Source of the DNA: an uncultured Tenacibaculum sp.
GTDB taxonomy: Bacteria > Bacteroidota > Bacteroidia > Flavobacteriales > Flavobacteriaceae
DNA: 64,000 nt
Assembly: GCA_947497895.1 (NCBI GenBank)
Contig: CANMIL010000008.1
Location: forward strand, 62,001 to 126,000
Reading direction: 5' to 3'
Below, in pieces: positions 46,452-55,400 of this stretch. The translations under genes were made by a program, and so were the position numbers. Under the pieces are notes generated by a model, which worked only from the letters and a program-made list of their open reading frames with translations, searched no databases and was not told the DNA's origin. Every line of letters starts with the position of its first letter. Positions within the stretch are counted from its first letter, which is position 1.

Positions 46452-46612
46452 TGAACTCGTTTAAGCTTTTTCTATTTGCTTAAAAATTGCTGTTTTCAGC
46501 CCCATAATTGTCTTTTTTTCTTTCCGTAGCCTTGCTACGCAATTCAAAAAAGCCTTCAACAATACTTAAAACTTCTAATTTTCGTTTAACACAAAAAGCT
46601 TAAACGAGTTCA
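46452..46612. repeat. 161-bp imperfect long palindrome (possible MITE or intergenic repeat)
   Basis: The ends are perfect 20-bp inverted repeats: TGAACTCGTTTAAGCTTTTT (46452-46471) and its reverse complement (46593-46612). The centre is an inner dyad CGTAGC-CTT-GCTACG (46525-46539) whose axis, at 46532, is the exact axis of the outer arms. Many bases between inner and outer arms also pair. The RNA or single strand would fold into one long cruciform or hairpin. It contains no ORF. It may be a non-autonomous mobile element or a repeated intergenic element; other copies were not seen in this window. Confidence 0.7.
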
Positions 46613-46838
46613 ATATCTAAATACACCAATCATAGTTCATGCCAGAAATAGAGAAGTTGGAATATTTAGCTAATTCTTTAAAAAAGAAATTTTACTCTTT
46701 TAAGAATTGCTTAAAAATACATAAGAATTTTCATAAAGAACAACATCCTATTAATTCTCTTAGTGCTATTTAACAAACTTTTATACTCAAATAACTCACA
46801 CTTAAAGATTTATTATATGATTTATTAAAAAAGAAAAT

Positions 46839-46846
46839 TATATTTG
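46839..46846 (+). promoter_or_regulatory. Candidate -7 box (TATATTTG) for the decarboxylase-family gene
   Basis: Exact TAnnTTTG match about 95 bp before the ATG at 46941. No good -33 box is seen. Confidence 0.4.
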
Positions 46847-46940
46847 TTTGTATCGTTCTTTTCTAGAATAAATCAAAACCTAACTACTACACCATCAGAT
46901 TTTTGAAAAGAAAGTTTAACCAATCTTAACCCCCATATCA

Positions 46941-48449
46941 ATGGAAACCAAAACTACCAAGAAAAGTACTACTCTGTTAGGAGGGTGGTCTCCTTACAAA
47001 CCATTAACAACTGAAGACTTTGTCGTTTTTAACGAAGCAAGTGAGAGTATACATGGTGTAAATTACAAACCTCTTTTAGTTGCTAAACAGGTATCGGCAG
47101 GTATTAATTACAGATTTATTTGTGACACCTCAGCTCCTCCTGCTATGGTGATTTGGAAATCCACATTAGAAATTTTCAAACCTTTGGATCGAAATGCTTA
47201 CGTAAAAAAACATAGTAAGCCTTTTATTGAACTTTCCAAACATCTTACCATTGATAGTGTCTTCTCCGAAGCATTGGTTAATTCACTAAAAAAAGCAAAA
47301 ACACTCGCAGAAAAACAATTAAAACCAGAACTTTATAAAGCTATCGATCAAGAATTCTATGGAAATGGATGGCCGGAAAATATTGAACAATATATTGCTT
47401 ATTTAACTACATATTCTGAGCTAATTCCTAATGAAATAAGTAATAATGAGTATCCAGACGCTTGGAAAAGTGATGCTACAAAAAACGGATACAGTCAAAA
47501 AGTTTTTGATTTGTTATGTCAATTTTACTGGTTAATCAATCAAGAAGTCACTGTAAAAAACAAAACATTCAATGTTCAAAATTATAGAAATCCAAAAACC
47601 AAATTCGACTTTGCCGATTGGATTGATAGTTTCGATTCACTTTGGGGAGAATTTTTAAACACTTCCTCTTCATTAACACCAGAAACCTTAGCTTCATTTA
47701 AAAGCAATCTTCCATACAACTTCAAAGACTCTTCAGAACATGAAACAAGTTGGAGCTCGTTTAACGATTTTTTCTTCCGTCAACTAAATGGAGCCGATCC
47801 AAAAACGGGTATTTCTCCGTTACGTCCGATATCGGAACCTAATAATAATACCATTATAGCTTCGCCAGCCGATTGCACCTATAAACAGAGTTATTCAATA
47901 GATGAAAATGGTAATATTCCTCAGATAAAATTAAAACATTCTCATAGATTTACCTCTATTCAAACACTTCTAGACAGCAGTATATATTCCAATGATTTTA
48001 ATGGTGGCACCTTCGTTCATTATTTTTTAAGCCCATTTGATTATCATCGATTTCACACTCCTGTTTCAGGTAAAATACTAGAATGCAAACCTGTCGTTGG
48101 AAAAGCCTATTTGGATGTTGTACTAACAAACGACGGTCAATTTGATGCACCCGATGGAAACCAAAATGGTTATGAGTTTACACAAGCAAGAGGCATCATA
48201 ATTATAGAAACAGAAGAAATTGGTAAAGTTGCTATTATTCCTGTAGGAATGGCTCAAGTATCATCAGTACACATGTATGACTTGAGTGGAAAAAACGTTT
48301 GTAAAGGACAAGAATTTGGGAAATTTGCTTTTGGAGGATCGGATATAATAGTATTGTTTGAAAAGAATCCGAAACTACAATTAATGAAATTTGACAATGA
48401 CACTCCTATTCATTTTAAATATGGAGAGGTCGTTGCTAAATGGGAATAA
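46941..48449 (+). CDS. Phosphatidylserine decarboxylase-family protein (extended N-terminus)
   Basis: 502 residues, longer than the usual ~220-300-residue bacterial Psd. The last ~230 residues are a clear Psd fold: NDFFFRQLN, IIASPADCTY, FLSPFDYHRFHTPVSG (catalytic His), IPVGMAQVSSV and FGGSDIIVLFEK. The GGS at 465-467, with S467, stands where the family self-cleaves to form the pyruvoyl group. The ~200-residue N-terminal part is like the extra domain of PsiD/tryptophan-decarboxylase-type members, so the substrate may be an amino acid or another amine rather than phosphatidylserine. It stands alone, with a terminator directly after it. Confidence 0.82.
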   Translation: METKTTKKSTTLLGGWSPYKPLTTEDFVVFNEASESIHGVNYKPLLVAKQVSAGINYRFICDTSAPPAMVIWKSTLEIFKPLDRNAYVKKHSKPFIELSKHLTIDSVFSEALVNSLKKAKTLAEKQLKPELYKAIDQEFYGNGWPENIEQYIAYLTTYSELIPNEISNNEYPDAWKSDATKNGYSQKVFDLLCQFYWLINQEVTVKNKTFNVQNYRNPKTKFDFADWIDSFDSLWGEFLNTSSSLTPETLASFKSNLPYNFKDSSEHETSWSSFNDFFFRQLNGADPKTGISPLRPISEPNNNTIIASPADCTYKQSYSIDENGNIPQIKLKHSHRFTSIQTLLDSSIYSNDFNGGTFVHYFLSPFDYHRFHTPVSGKILECKPVVGKAYLDVVLTNDGQFDAPDGNQNGYEFTQARGIIIIETEEIGKVAIIPVGMAQVSSVHMYDLSGKNVCKGQEFGKFAFGGSDIIVLFEKNPKLQLMKFDNDTPIHFKYGEVVAKWE

Positions 48450-48457
48450 TTAATGAA

Positions 48458-48483
48458 AAAAGGAGCTGAATTCAGCTCCTTTT
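48458..48483. terminator. Bidirectional terminator between decarboxylase and MscS genes
   Basis: AAAAGGAGCTG (48458-48468), loop AATT, CAGCTCCTTTT (48473-48483). It serves both convergent genes. Confidence 0.88.
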
Positions 48484-48487
48484 GCTT

Positions 48488-49312
48488 TTATTCTTTTATA
48501 ATATGAACATCTCTTTGCGGAAAAGGAATAGAAATATTATGCTCTTTAAACAGCTCATTAATCCTAAAACGAATATCACTTTTGGGTATTACTGCCTGAA
48601 AACTATCATTAAGAGCAAATATCAATGTAAATTGTAAAGCACTATCACCAAAATCTTCAAAAATCACCATTGGAGCAGGTATTTGAAAAACCTTAGGATG
48701 CTCACTAGCCGCTTGTAACAACAACTTCTTAACTAAATCTACATCACTCCCATAAGCAACGCCAATACTTATATTCTCTTTGGTAAGTGTACCGTTCTGA
48801 GTCCAATTAAATAAACTACTTGTTAAATATTTATGATTTGGTATAATTAAAACTCTATTATCAATAGTAACTGCTCTTGTGGTCCTTAACTTTATTTCTT
48901 CAACCCTACCAACTTTTCCATCTAACTCAATAATATCACCTACATGAACACTTTGATCAATAATAATAAATATCCCAGAGATAATATCTTGAAAGAATGT
49001 TTGTAACGCTAAACCTACACCAATTAAAAGAGCTGCAGAAGCTGCAAAAATCGCTGTTACATTTACTCCTGAAGAACTTAGAGTTACCAAGAAGATAATA
49101 ATATACATTAACCAACTAGCGAAGGAAAAAACGGTATCGAATTTGTTTTTATCATCATTTCTCAATCTTTTAATTACAATCTTTTTAAGAAAATTAAACA
49201 ATAAAGAAGCAATGATCAATACCATTATTAAGACAAGTATTGCTCTTACGCTGATACTAATTTCTTTACTGAATTTAAAAGTGTAGTCAAGTATTTTATT
49301 AAGTTCTTCCAT
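48488..49312 (-). CDS. MscS-family mechanosensitive channel
   Basis: 274 residues with three N-terminal membrane segments. The pore helix region, AAALLIGVGLALQTFFQDIISG, carries the Gly/Ala-rich packing pattern of MscS TM3. The beta domain follows (HVGDIIELDGKVGRVEEIKL, TRAVTIDNRVLIIPNHKYLT), then the cytoplasmic cage portion (SIGVAYGSDVDLVKKLL). It should open on membrane tension to release solutes. It is monocistronic: a hairpin separates it from the ABC operon upstream. Confidence 0.92.
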   Translation of the reverse strand: MEELNKILDYTFKFSKEISISVRAILVLIMVLIIASLLFNFLKKIVIKRLRNDDKNKFDTVFSFASWLMYIIIFLVTLSSSGVNVTAIFAASAALLIGVGLALQTFFQDIISGIFIIIDQSVHVGDIIELDGKVGRVEEIKLRTTRAVTIDNRVLIIPNHKYLTSSLFNWTQNGTLTKENISIGVAYGSDVDLVKKLLLQAASEHPKVFQIPAPMVIFEDFGDSALQFTLIFALNDSFQAVIPKSDIRFRINELFKEHNISIPFPQRDVHIIKE

Positions 49313-49338
49313 GACAAAATTGTTTAGACTTCAAAAAT

Positions 49339-49369
49339 AAAGCAGTTCTGTAAAAAATAGAACTGCTTT
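49339..49369 (-). terminator. Terminator of the ABC-2 exporter operon
   Basis: AAAGCAGTTCT (49339-49349) and AGAACTGCTTT (49359-49369) form a perfect 11-bp stem. On the minus strand it lies just after the permease stop and runs into a T-rich stretch, upstream of the MscS gene. Confidence 0.75.
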
Positions 49370-49400
49370 ATAAATTTCTTTTTGAGAATGTTATTCAAAA

Positions 49401-50723
49401 TTACCCACTATATCGAATCCATTTCCATAAATCCTTGTAAGAAGGCTTTTTTCCGTACGATAATATCCCAACTCTATATATTTTCGCTGCTACCCATACT
49501 ATTAGCAAGAATGTTCCAATTAATAGTAACATTGATAACGCTATTTCCCACCAAGCTACCCCAAAAGGCACACGCATTAACATAACAATTGGTGAGGTTA
49601 AAGGTATATAAGAGAATATTGTTGAAATTGGTCCATGTGGATTCTCTATTACTGTAGCGAAACCTACATATACAGCCAAGATTAATGGTAACATAATTGG
49701 CATCATAAACTGCTGTGTGTCGGTTTCATTATCTACTGCTGCTCCAACAGCCGCGAATAATGAACTATATAAGGCATATCCTCCTAAGAAATAGAATATG
49801 AATAACAAAAACAACTTCAATAAAGGTAACCTAAAAAACTCTTGAAGAATCATTTCTCCTTTACCTCCAGCAGCTTTTGTCATAGCTTCCATTTGTTCTG
49901 GTGATACTTTTGCCGATTGCATTTCCATCAAATCCATTCCAAATACAACAGAAAGCACCGTACTCAATATCAAAAACAGTATTCCCCAAATTATAAATTG
50001 AAGCAGCCCTGCCGAGGCATTCCCTATAATTTTACCCATCATTAACTGAAATGGTTTTACGGAAGAAACAATTACCTCGATAATTCTACTCGTTTTTTCT
50101 TCAATAACACTTCTCATTACGGAAGTACCATAAATCATTACAAACATCATTAAAAGATAACCAGCAATAGCTCCCACTCCAATTTTAAGTCCATTCTTCA
50201 ATTTTGATGATTTCTCTCCGGAGAAGTCAAACATTTTTATATCTGAAGAAATTCTGGAAGCCTTTATTTTTTCCAGATCAATTCCGAACTTAGTTAACTT
50301 TTCATTTCTAATCTTACGCTCAATCTTTCCTTCTAATGAAGAAATAACAGTCATACTTGGCGTATCTTTTGAGAAAAACTCCACAGAATTAGCTAGCACT
50401 TCTAAACTATCTAATTTTGGAATATGCAATACTCCATAAAAATCGCCATTCTTAACCTTCTCTTTGGAATCCTCTAAACCTAGCTTAGTAAAATCCTGAT
50501 ACTTCACAGTTTTCGTATCGACAAAAACATCTTCTTTAAAAAGTCCTGACTCATCAACGAAAACAATGTTTTTAACTTTTTCATCATTCTTTTTCATTAA
50601 AAAGAATACTAAAAACCCCATTCCTATCATGATTATGGGACTTAAAAAAGTCATAATAATAAAGGACTTGTTTCTTACTTTGGCTATAAACTCGCGTTCA
50701 ATTATTAATCTTAATTTCTTCAT
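49401..50723 (-). CDS. ABC-2 type transporter permease (NatB-like)
   Basis: 440 residues. An N-terminal membrane segment (SFIIMTFLSPIIMIGMGFLVFFLM) is followed by a large extracytoplasmic loop of ~150 residues and then five or six membrane segments. Typical for the group is the segment SVMRSVIEEKTSRIIEVIVSS before the membrane core. With the ATPase gene 4 bp upstream it forms an exporter; sodium or small-molecule/peptide export is known in relatives, but the substrate here is unknown. Confidence 0.9.
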   Translation of the reverse strand: MKKLRLIIEREFIAKVRNKSFIIMTFLSPIIMIGMGFLVFFLMKKNDEKVKNIVFVDESGLFKEDVFVDTKTVKYQDFTKLGLEDSKEKVKNGDFYGVLHIPKLDSLEVLANSVEFFSKDTPSMTVISSLEGKIERKIRNEKLTKFGIDLEKIKASRISSDIKMFDFSGEKSSKLKNGLKIGVGAIAGYLLMMFVMIYGTSVMRSVIEEKTSRIIEVIVSSVKPFQLMMGKIIGNASAGLLQFIIWGILFLILSTVLSVVFGMDLMEMQSAKVSPEQMEAMTKAAGGKGEMILQEFFRLPLLKLFLLFIFYFLGGYALYSSLFAAVGAAVDNETDTQQFMMPIMLPLILAVYVGFATVIENPHGPISTIFSYIPLTSPIVMLMRVPFGVAWWEIALSMLLLIGTFLLIVWVAAKIYRVGILSYGKKPSYKDLWKWIRYSG

Positions 50724-50727
50724 TTGA

Positions 50728-51657
50728 CTAGCTGTTTTTGTTTACGGCCTCAATAAATATATCGTTGGCACTTGGAATTAATTCTACAAAATGATGTACC
50801 TCTCCTTTATTCATTAAAAACGATAATAAATCATTTGGAGAGTCTCCTTGCTGAAGTTTTACATTTAACTTTAACCCTTCATTTACAGTAGCAAAATCAG
50901 CAGGGCTCACTTTGAACTTTTCTCTCAAAAGTCCTTCCAATTCAACTGAACTATTTGTGTTAATTCCTACTTGGAATGTATTTGTTCTAAACTGCTTTTT
51001 TATATCAACTAGCTTACCGTCAAGTACCTTATTTGATTTATTGATTAATGCTATATAATCGCACATTTCCTCTACACTTTCCATTCTATGAGTAGAAAAA
51101 ATTATAGTTGCTCCCTGATCTCTTAACTGCAATATCTCTTGAGCTATTAATTGAGCATTGATCGGATCGAAACCAGAAAAAGGTTCATCAAATATCAATA
51201 ACTTAGGATTATGCATTATGGTAACAATAAATTGAACCTTCTGAGCCATTCCTTTTGATAGTTCTTCTATTTTCTTCCCCCACCAAGCACCAATATCAAA
51301 TTTATCGAACCAATATTTCAGACGTTTCTTAGCTTCCGATTTCGATAATCCTTTCAATTGAGCCAAATACAAAGCTTGCTCTCCAACCTTCATACTTTTA
51401 TACAAACCTCTTTCCTCTGGCAGATAACCAATGTGCTCGACATGATGTGGTGCTAAAGCTTCACCATCTAATATAATCGATCCACTATCTGGCATTGTTA
51501 TTTGGTTAATAATTCTGATTAAAGAAGTCTTTCCTGCCCCGTTAGGCCCCAATAGCCCAAAAACACTTCCTTTTGGAATATGCATGGAAACATTATTTAA
51601 TGCAGTGTAATCTCCATAACGTTTTACTACATTATTAATTTCTAATAAATTATCCAT
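50728..51657 (-). CDS. ABC transporter ATP-binding protein
   Basis: 309 residues. Walker A is GLLGPNGAGKTS, the signature is a variant ELSKGMAQKVQ, and Walker B is LLIFDEPFSGFDP, followed by the switch His in FSTHRME. The C-terminal ~80 residues form the accessory domain common in NatA/YhaQ-like ATPases. It is the first gene of a two-gene operon with the permease. A dyad that overlaps its candidate -7 box may be an operator. Confidence 0.92.
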   Translation of the reverse strand: MDNLLEINNVVKRYGDYTALNNVSMHIPKGSVFGLLGPNGAGKTSLIRIINQITMPDSGSIILDGEALAPHHVEHIGYLPEERGLYKSMKVGEQALYLAQLKGLSKSEAKKRLKYWFDKFDIGAWWGKKIEELSKGMAQKVQFIVTIMHNPKLLIFDEPFSGFDPINAQLIAQEILQLRDQGATIIFSTHRMESVEEMCDYIALINKSNKVLDGKLVDIKKQFRTNTFQVGINTNSSVELEGLLREKFKVSPADFATVNEGLKLNVKLQQGDSPNDLLSFLMNKGEVHHFVELIPSANDIFIEAVNKNS

Positions 51658-51690
51658 TGATTTTTATAGTTGATTTTTGTTCTTTATATG

Positions 51691-51712
51691 TGTAAGTACA
51701 AACAAACTTACA
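51691..51712. promoter_or_regulatory. Dyad overlapping the candidate promoter of the ABC operon
   Basis: TGTAAGT (51691-51697), 8 bases, ACTTACA (51706-51712): a perfect 7-bp dyad. On the minus strand the right half is part of TAAGTTTG (51710 to 51703), a TAnnTTTG -7 box for the ABC ATPase gene. A repressor bound here would cover the promoter. Confidence 0.4.
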
Positions 51713-51832
51713 TATTTCTATTCAATTAGTATTTAACCTTGTGTAATTGTTACAAAAAGAACAAAAAACACAGTTCCCTATATGATGGTTTTGTGTAAAA
51801 TATATTCCCAAAGTAAAGATTCACTATTAAAT

Positions 51833-51862
51833 TTCATCTCAGAAACGTTGTGATTCATCTCA
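51833..51862 (+). promoter_or_regulatory. Candidate LytTR operator upstream of the regulator gene
   Basis: Two identical 9-mers TTCATCTCA at 51833-51841 and 51854-51862, a 21-bp period (9 + 12). This spacing is the one known for LytTR DNA-binding domains (AgrA/AlgR type). The same 9-mer family with the same period is found upstream of the lipoprotein and peptide genes, so the regulator probably controls itself and both of them. Confidence 0.6.
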
Positions 51863-51935
51863 AAACATCAAAAAAAAATTAAAAAAACACTAACTTCCTC
51901 TACTTTAATAAATTATTTAATAACAAAATTTATTT

Positions 51936-54551
51936 TTGAAATTGAAACAAACTTTAATCCTTTTAAACTTACTTTTCACAACCATTACTTTTACCCAAAA
52001 AGCAAAAACCTCTTTCATAAATTACAACAGTAACTCAGGTTTGCCTAGTTCAGAAGTCTATGATATTATTCAAGATAGTGTTGGCTATATTTGGTTTGCT
52101 ACTGATAGAGGTATTTCTAAATTCAACAGTAAAAACTTTACAACTTACACAAAGGATCATGGACTTACAGACGACGTAGTTTTTAGATTTTATAAAGACT
52201 ATAAAAACAGAATTTGGTTGTTAACGAAAAATGGAAAACTAAGTTATCTAGAAAATGACAGCATAGTCTCTTACAAGTACAACCACCTCTTTATAAAGCA
52301 TTTGTCAAAAAGAAAATATTTCAATTCTTTTTATGTCGACAAAAATGATAATGTATTTATAGGAACATTTCTTCAAGGTTTTATGGAGATATCAAAAAAA
52401 GGTCAAGTAAGAAACAACAACGATTCCCTAAGACCTGGAGTCTACTTCAAAAACATAAATAATTCGCTGTTCTCTTATTCAAAACAAAGTAAAAATGAAA
52501 AGCAGGTCTATCATTTAAATGGTAAACCAATTTACAATGAAAGAGAATCTGGTCTTCGATCAGAATGCTGCTATCTAAATGATAGCCTTTTTTGCTTTAA
52601 TAGTAAATTTAGTTTGACTTTATACAATGTAAAACATAAAGCAGTTTTAGACAATATGAACTTTGAAAAAGAAATAACTTTTTTGAAACATATAGATAAC
52701 CATATTTACATTGGTCTTAAACTAGGAGGACTTAGAAAAATTAGTATCAAAAATAATAAGCTTAATACAGATGATGAATATTTAAACTCAATTACATGCT
52801 CATCTATTCTTAAAGACAATCGGAATGGAATTTGGATTAGTACAATTGAACACGGTGTTTTTTATTCTCCCGATATGTCAACAAAAATTTACAATACAAA
52901 AAACGGACTCTTCAGAAACTATGTAAAGTGTCTAAACAGAAACAATAAAACATTAGGTATTGGTTTTGGCAACTCTTTTCAAACACTAAAAGATTATTCT
53001 TTATCTGAACCAAAAAGTAGTTCTGCTTCGGTAGGTTCCTACAACACAAATAAAAAGAACTTATTTCTCAATAAAGTCCTTATTCAAAGCAAAACCAATC
53101 TAAAAATATTTGATAGGAATGCAAATTTTATCTTTCCTAATCTAAAAGCGAATTATATTTCAGTTTTAAGAAAAAACAATGAGAAACTTTATATTGGTAA
53201 TGGAAATGAAATTTATCTAGTTGAAAAGAATAAGTTAGAAAAACTTACAACCTTTAAAAACTTAGGCAGGATATATGACATTTTCCCAGTCAAGAGAGAT
53301 AGTATATTTGTTGCCTCCGATTCAGGTTTGTACGTATCTAGAGATAACAATAGGTTAGAGAAAATAAAAACTAACGCCATATTTTCTAAAAAAATCATTT
53401 CAATAAAAAAAAGCCCATATCTCGGATGGGTATTTGGCACCAAACGAAGTGGTATTATTATTCATAATGACGGAAAAACAATAAAACTTACAACAAAAAA
53501 TCATTTAGCATCCAATAATATTGTCAGCATAAATATGGATGATCAACATAATATTTGGGTAAGTACGAACAAAGGAATTAATAAAATAAATGCGAAAGAC
53601 CCCTCAAATGTTAATTTCTATTCTATGGCAGATGGCTTAATTTCAAATGAAATAACGGGTACTGAAAGAATTGACAATATTTTATATGTAGGCACCAAAA
53701 AAGGACTCAATTCTATCGACCTAACCAAACACCAAAAAGACACACTGCCCCTAAAATTAGGGATAGAATCCATTAAACTAAATGGAAAGCTTATTAAGAA
53801 TACACCGGTTATTCATATGCACCCAAAGGATAAGTTTTTAGAAATAAATTACTTTGCTTTTAACTATCAATCTCCAAAAGAAACGGAATATCGCTATCGA
53901 ATAATAGGTAATTCCAACAGTTGGGTGTATACAATAAACCCTCAACTAATTATTCATTCTTTAAAAGAAAAAAAAAGATTTACCATTGAAATACAAGCTA
54001 AAAGAGTCTATGACAAGGTATGGAAAAACAACTCTTTAACAGTAAAAATTAAAGTTCATCCTCCCTTCTATAAAACTACCTTCTTCTATATAATTATCAG
54101 CTTACTCTTATTTGCTTTTATTTACTTTAGCTTCAAACTAAACATACTCGAATATAATAAACATGTTCAGCATAAAATGATAAACTTATTCCTAAAAAAA
54201 CTAGGTGTGGAGGCTAACCTTGTTCTAACTATCAATAAGGAACAGGTAAAAATTAAAGAATCTTCCATTATATTTTTTCAGGCATTTAAAGATTATGTGG
54301 AAATTCATACAGATAATAAGAAATATCTCTATCGAATAACGATGAAAAAACTAGAAGAAGAGCTTTCTTCCAAGAAGTTCATTCGAGTACATCGATCTTT
54401 TATTATTAACAAAGATAAAATTGATGCTATCTCAAAAAGTGCTATCACCATCGAAAAACACAAAATTCCTATTGGAGTTACTTACAAGAATAAGTTAATC
54501 TCTTTCGAAAGTAATTTTTCAAAGATAAATGGTGCCGAAGTTCGTCTATAA
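51936..54551 (+). CDS. Membrane-bound propeller / Y_Y_Y / LytTR transcription regulator
   Basis: 871 residues from a TTG start at 51936 (an in-frame stop lies at 51921 and there is no nearby ATG; the TTG at 51942 is an alternative). A signal peptide (LKQTLILLNLLFTTITFTQ) precedes two-component-regulator propeller repeats (GYIWFATDRGISKF, NRIWLLTKNG, NGIWISTIEHGV, HNIWVSTNKGINKI). A Y_Y_Y domain follows (NYFAFNYQSPKETEYRYRI), then one membrane helix near residues 712-735 and a cytoplasmic LytTR DNA-binding domain at ~768-865 (FFQAFKDYVEIHT, FIRVHRSFIINKDKI). It is a one-protein sensor and regulator: periplasmic sensing, cytoplasmic DNA binding. No kinase domain is present. It directly precedes the peptide locus. 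Confidence 0.88.
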   Translation: MKLKQTLILLNLLFTTITFTQKAKTSFINYNSNSGLPSSEVYDIIQDSVGYIWFATDRGISKFNSKNFTTYTKDHGLTDDVVFRFYKDYKNRIWLLTKNGKLSYLENDSIVSYKYNHLFIKHLSKRKYFNSFYVDKNDNVFIGTFLQGFMEISKKGQVRNNNDSLRPGVYFKNINNSLFSYSKQSKNEKQVYHLNGKPIYNERESGLRSECCYLNDSLFCFNSKFSLTLYNVKHKAVLDNMNFEKEITFLKHIDNHIYIGLKLGGLRKISIKNNKLNTDDEYLNSITCSSILKDNRNGIWISTIEHGVFYSPDMSTKIYNTKNGLFRNYVKCLNRNNKTLGIGFGNSFQTLKDYSLSEPKSSSASVGSYNTNKKNLFLNKVLIQSKTNLKIFDRNANFIFPNLKANYISVLRKNNEKLYIGNGNEIYLVEKNKLEKLTTFKNLGRIYDIFPVKRDSIFVASDSGLYVSRDNNRLEKIKTNAIFSKKIISIKKSPYLGWVFGTKRSGIIIHNDGKTIKLTTKNHLASNNIVSINMDDQHNIWVSTNKGINKINAKDPSNVNFYSMADGLISNEITGTERIDNILYVGTKKGLNSIDLTKHQKDTLPLKLGIESIKLNGKLIKNTPVIHMHPKDKFLEINYFAFNYQSPKETEYRYRIIGNSNSWVYTINPQLIIHSLKEKKRFTIEIQAKRVYDKVWKNNSLTVKIKVHPPFYKTTFFYIIISLLLFAFIYFSFKLNILEYNKHVQHKMINLFLKKLGVEANLVLTINKEQVKIKESSIIFFQAFKDYVEIHTDNKKYLYRITMKKLEEELSSKKFIRVHRSFIINKDKIDAISKSAITIEKHKIPIGVTYKNKLISFESNFSKINGAEVRL

Positions 54552-54735
54552 AACAATTATTTTCATCTTATCCCCCTTAAAGAAAACATTTCATCTATCT
54601 ATCTCCTGACTTTATTCATCTCATTTATTTTCTTTCTCTTTTATAATTAGGCTACGCTTTTTAAAATTGCTAAAACTAAATAAGGAAGGCGGTAACCGAA
54701 AAGCCTATTAATAAACAGAGTAGGAAGTTAAACTA
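54541..54735 (+). promoter_or_regulatory. Regulatory/leader block copy A (upstream of lipoprotein gene)
   Basis: It contains two 21-bp-period repeat pairs: TTCGTCTAT (54541) with TTCATCTTA (54562), and TCTATCTAT (54594) with TTCATCTCA (54615). A pyrimidine-rich stretch, TATAAT, and a leader able to fold follow: TAGGCT (54648-54653) with AGCCTA (54702-54707), and an inner CGG-TAA-CCG hairpin (54690-54698). The part from about 54611 is ~90% identical to copy B at 55888 onward. The first bases overlap the stop region of the LytTR gene. Confidence 0.65.
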
Positions 54736-54740
54736 GAAAA

Positions 54741-55271
54741 ATGGAGAAAATTATTTATAGATTTTTATTACTAACCTTGATGGGAACAATAATAATTGGA
54801 TGTGAGACAGATACCAACATAACTAACCTCCCTTCAAATGACGAATTTATTAAAAATAAATCAACAACTTTAAGAGCACAAAATAGAATAGTAATTGACG
54901 AAGAATCCTATAATATTCTGTACAAGTATTCCCAAGCTATGGGTTATGAAAGCATCACTACCAGCAGTGAGCCCTACAATATAAACTATAGTAGTTCAAA
55001 TTATGGTACAGCAAAAATCCCTCTTAAAAATTACACAACAACATCGGCAAAGCGTATTAAAATAACGATTAGACTTGCAATTTACAGTCGTAAGAAACGC
55101 TGTCTTCATGGAGTGGGTTTAAGATGTCCATTAAATTCAGGCATAAATCAAATTCCTCGTGATATATCCAATCGAGAATTTGATGTTACATTAGAAGTAA
55201 ATGAAGATGATAACACATTGGATATTGAGTTTTTAGAATATGTAGACTGGGAATTATTAAATAATTCTTAA
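54741..55271 (+). CDS. Lipoprotein of unknown function in the LytTR/peptide locus
   Basis: 176 residues with a lipobox (LMGTIIIGC, Cys 21). The mature part has a Ser/Thr/Tyr-rich middle and a basic segment RLAIYSRKKRCLHGVGLRCP with two cysteines, then an acidic beta-prone end (DVTLEVNEDDNTLDIEFLEY). No known family is recognised. It shares its upstream regulatory block with the peptide gene, so both should be made together. Roles such as immunity, receptor or target protection for the peptide are possible but only inferred. Confidence 0.75.
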   Translation: MEKIIYRFLLLTLMGTIIIGCETDTNITNLPSNDEFIKNKSTTLRAQNRIVIDEESYNILYKYSQAMGYESITTSSEPYNINYSSSNYGTAKIPLKNYTTTSAKRIKITIRLAIYSRKKRCLHGVGLRCPLNSGINQIPRDISNREFDVTLEVNEDDNTLDIEFLEYVDWELLNNS

Positions 55272-55360
55272 AAACCACCAATAATAAAGAATGTTATTGC
55301 TCATTTGGATGTTTTGCCTAGTTTGAAAAAAAATCTCAACCATCCAAATATAAACTCATC

Positions 55361-55400
55361 ATTAATAATACAGTAAAGTTAACTTCACTGTATTATTAAT
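55361..55400. repeat. 40-bp near-perfect palindrome
   Basis: ATTAATAATACAGTAAAGTT (55361-55380) is followed directly by AACTTCACTGTATTATTAAT (55381-55400), its reverse complement with one mismatch. It may be a terminator for the lipoprotein gene, though no T tract follows, or an operator. Confidence 0.6.

Larger units (their letters stand above)
46411..46940. other. Intergenic region with long palindromic element
   Basis: 530 bp with no credible gene. The main content is the 161-bp palindromic element listed separately, then AT-rich DNA with a candidate promoter for the decarboxylase-family gene. Confidence 0.7.

Noticed and set aside
49401..51657. ABC-2 exporter as the dedicated transporter of the RiPP
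   Set aside because: It is on the opposite strand, lacks a C39 peptidase domain and has its own promoter dyad; adjacency alone is not enough.
51931..51938. TATTTTTG -7 box at the regulator start
   Set aside because: It overlaps the only usable start codon, so a transcript from it would lack the start; probably chance in AT-rich DNA.
54648..54707. Known riboswitch (c-di-GMP, preQ1, guanidine types) in the peptide-locus leader
   Set aside because: Short AGCC/GGTAACC pieces look suggestive, but the conserved cores of those classes are not present in order.
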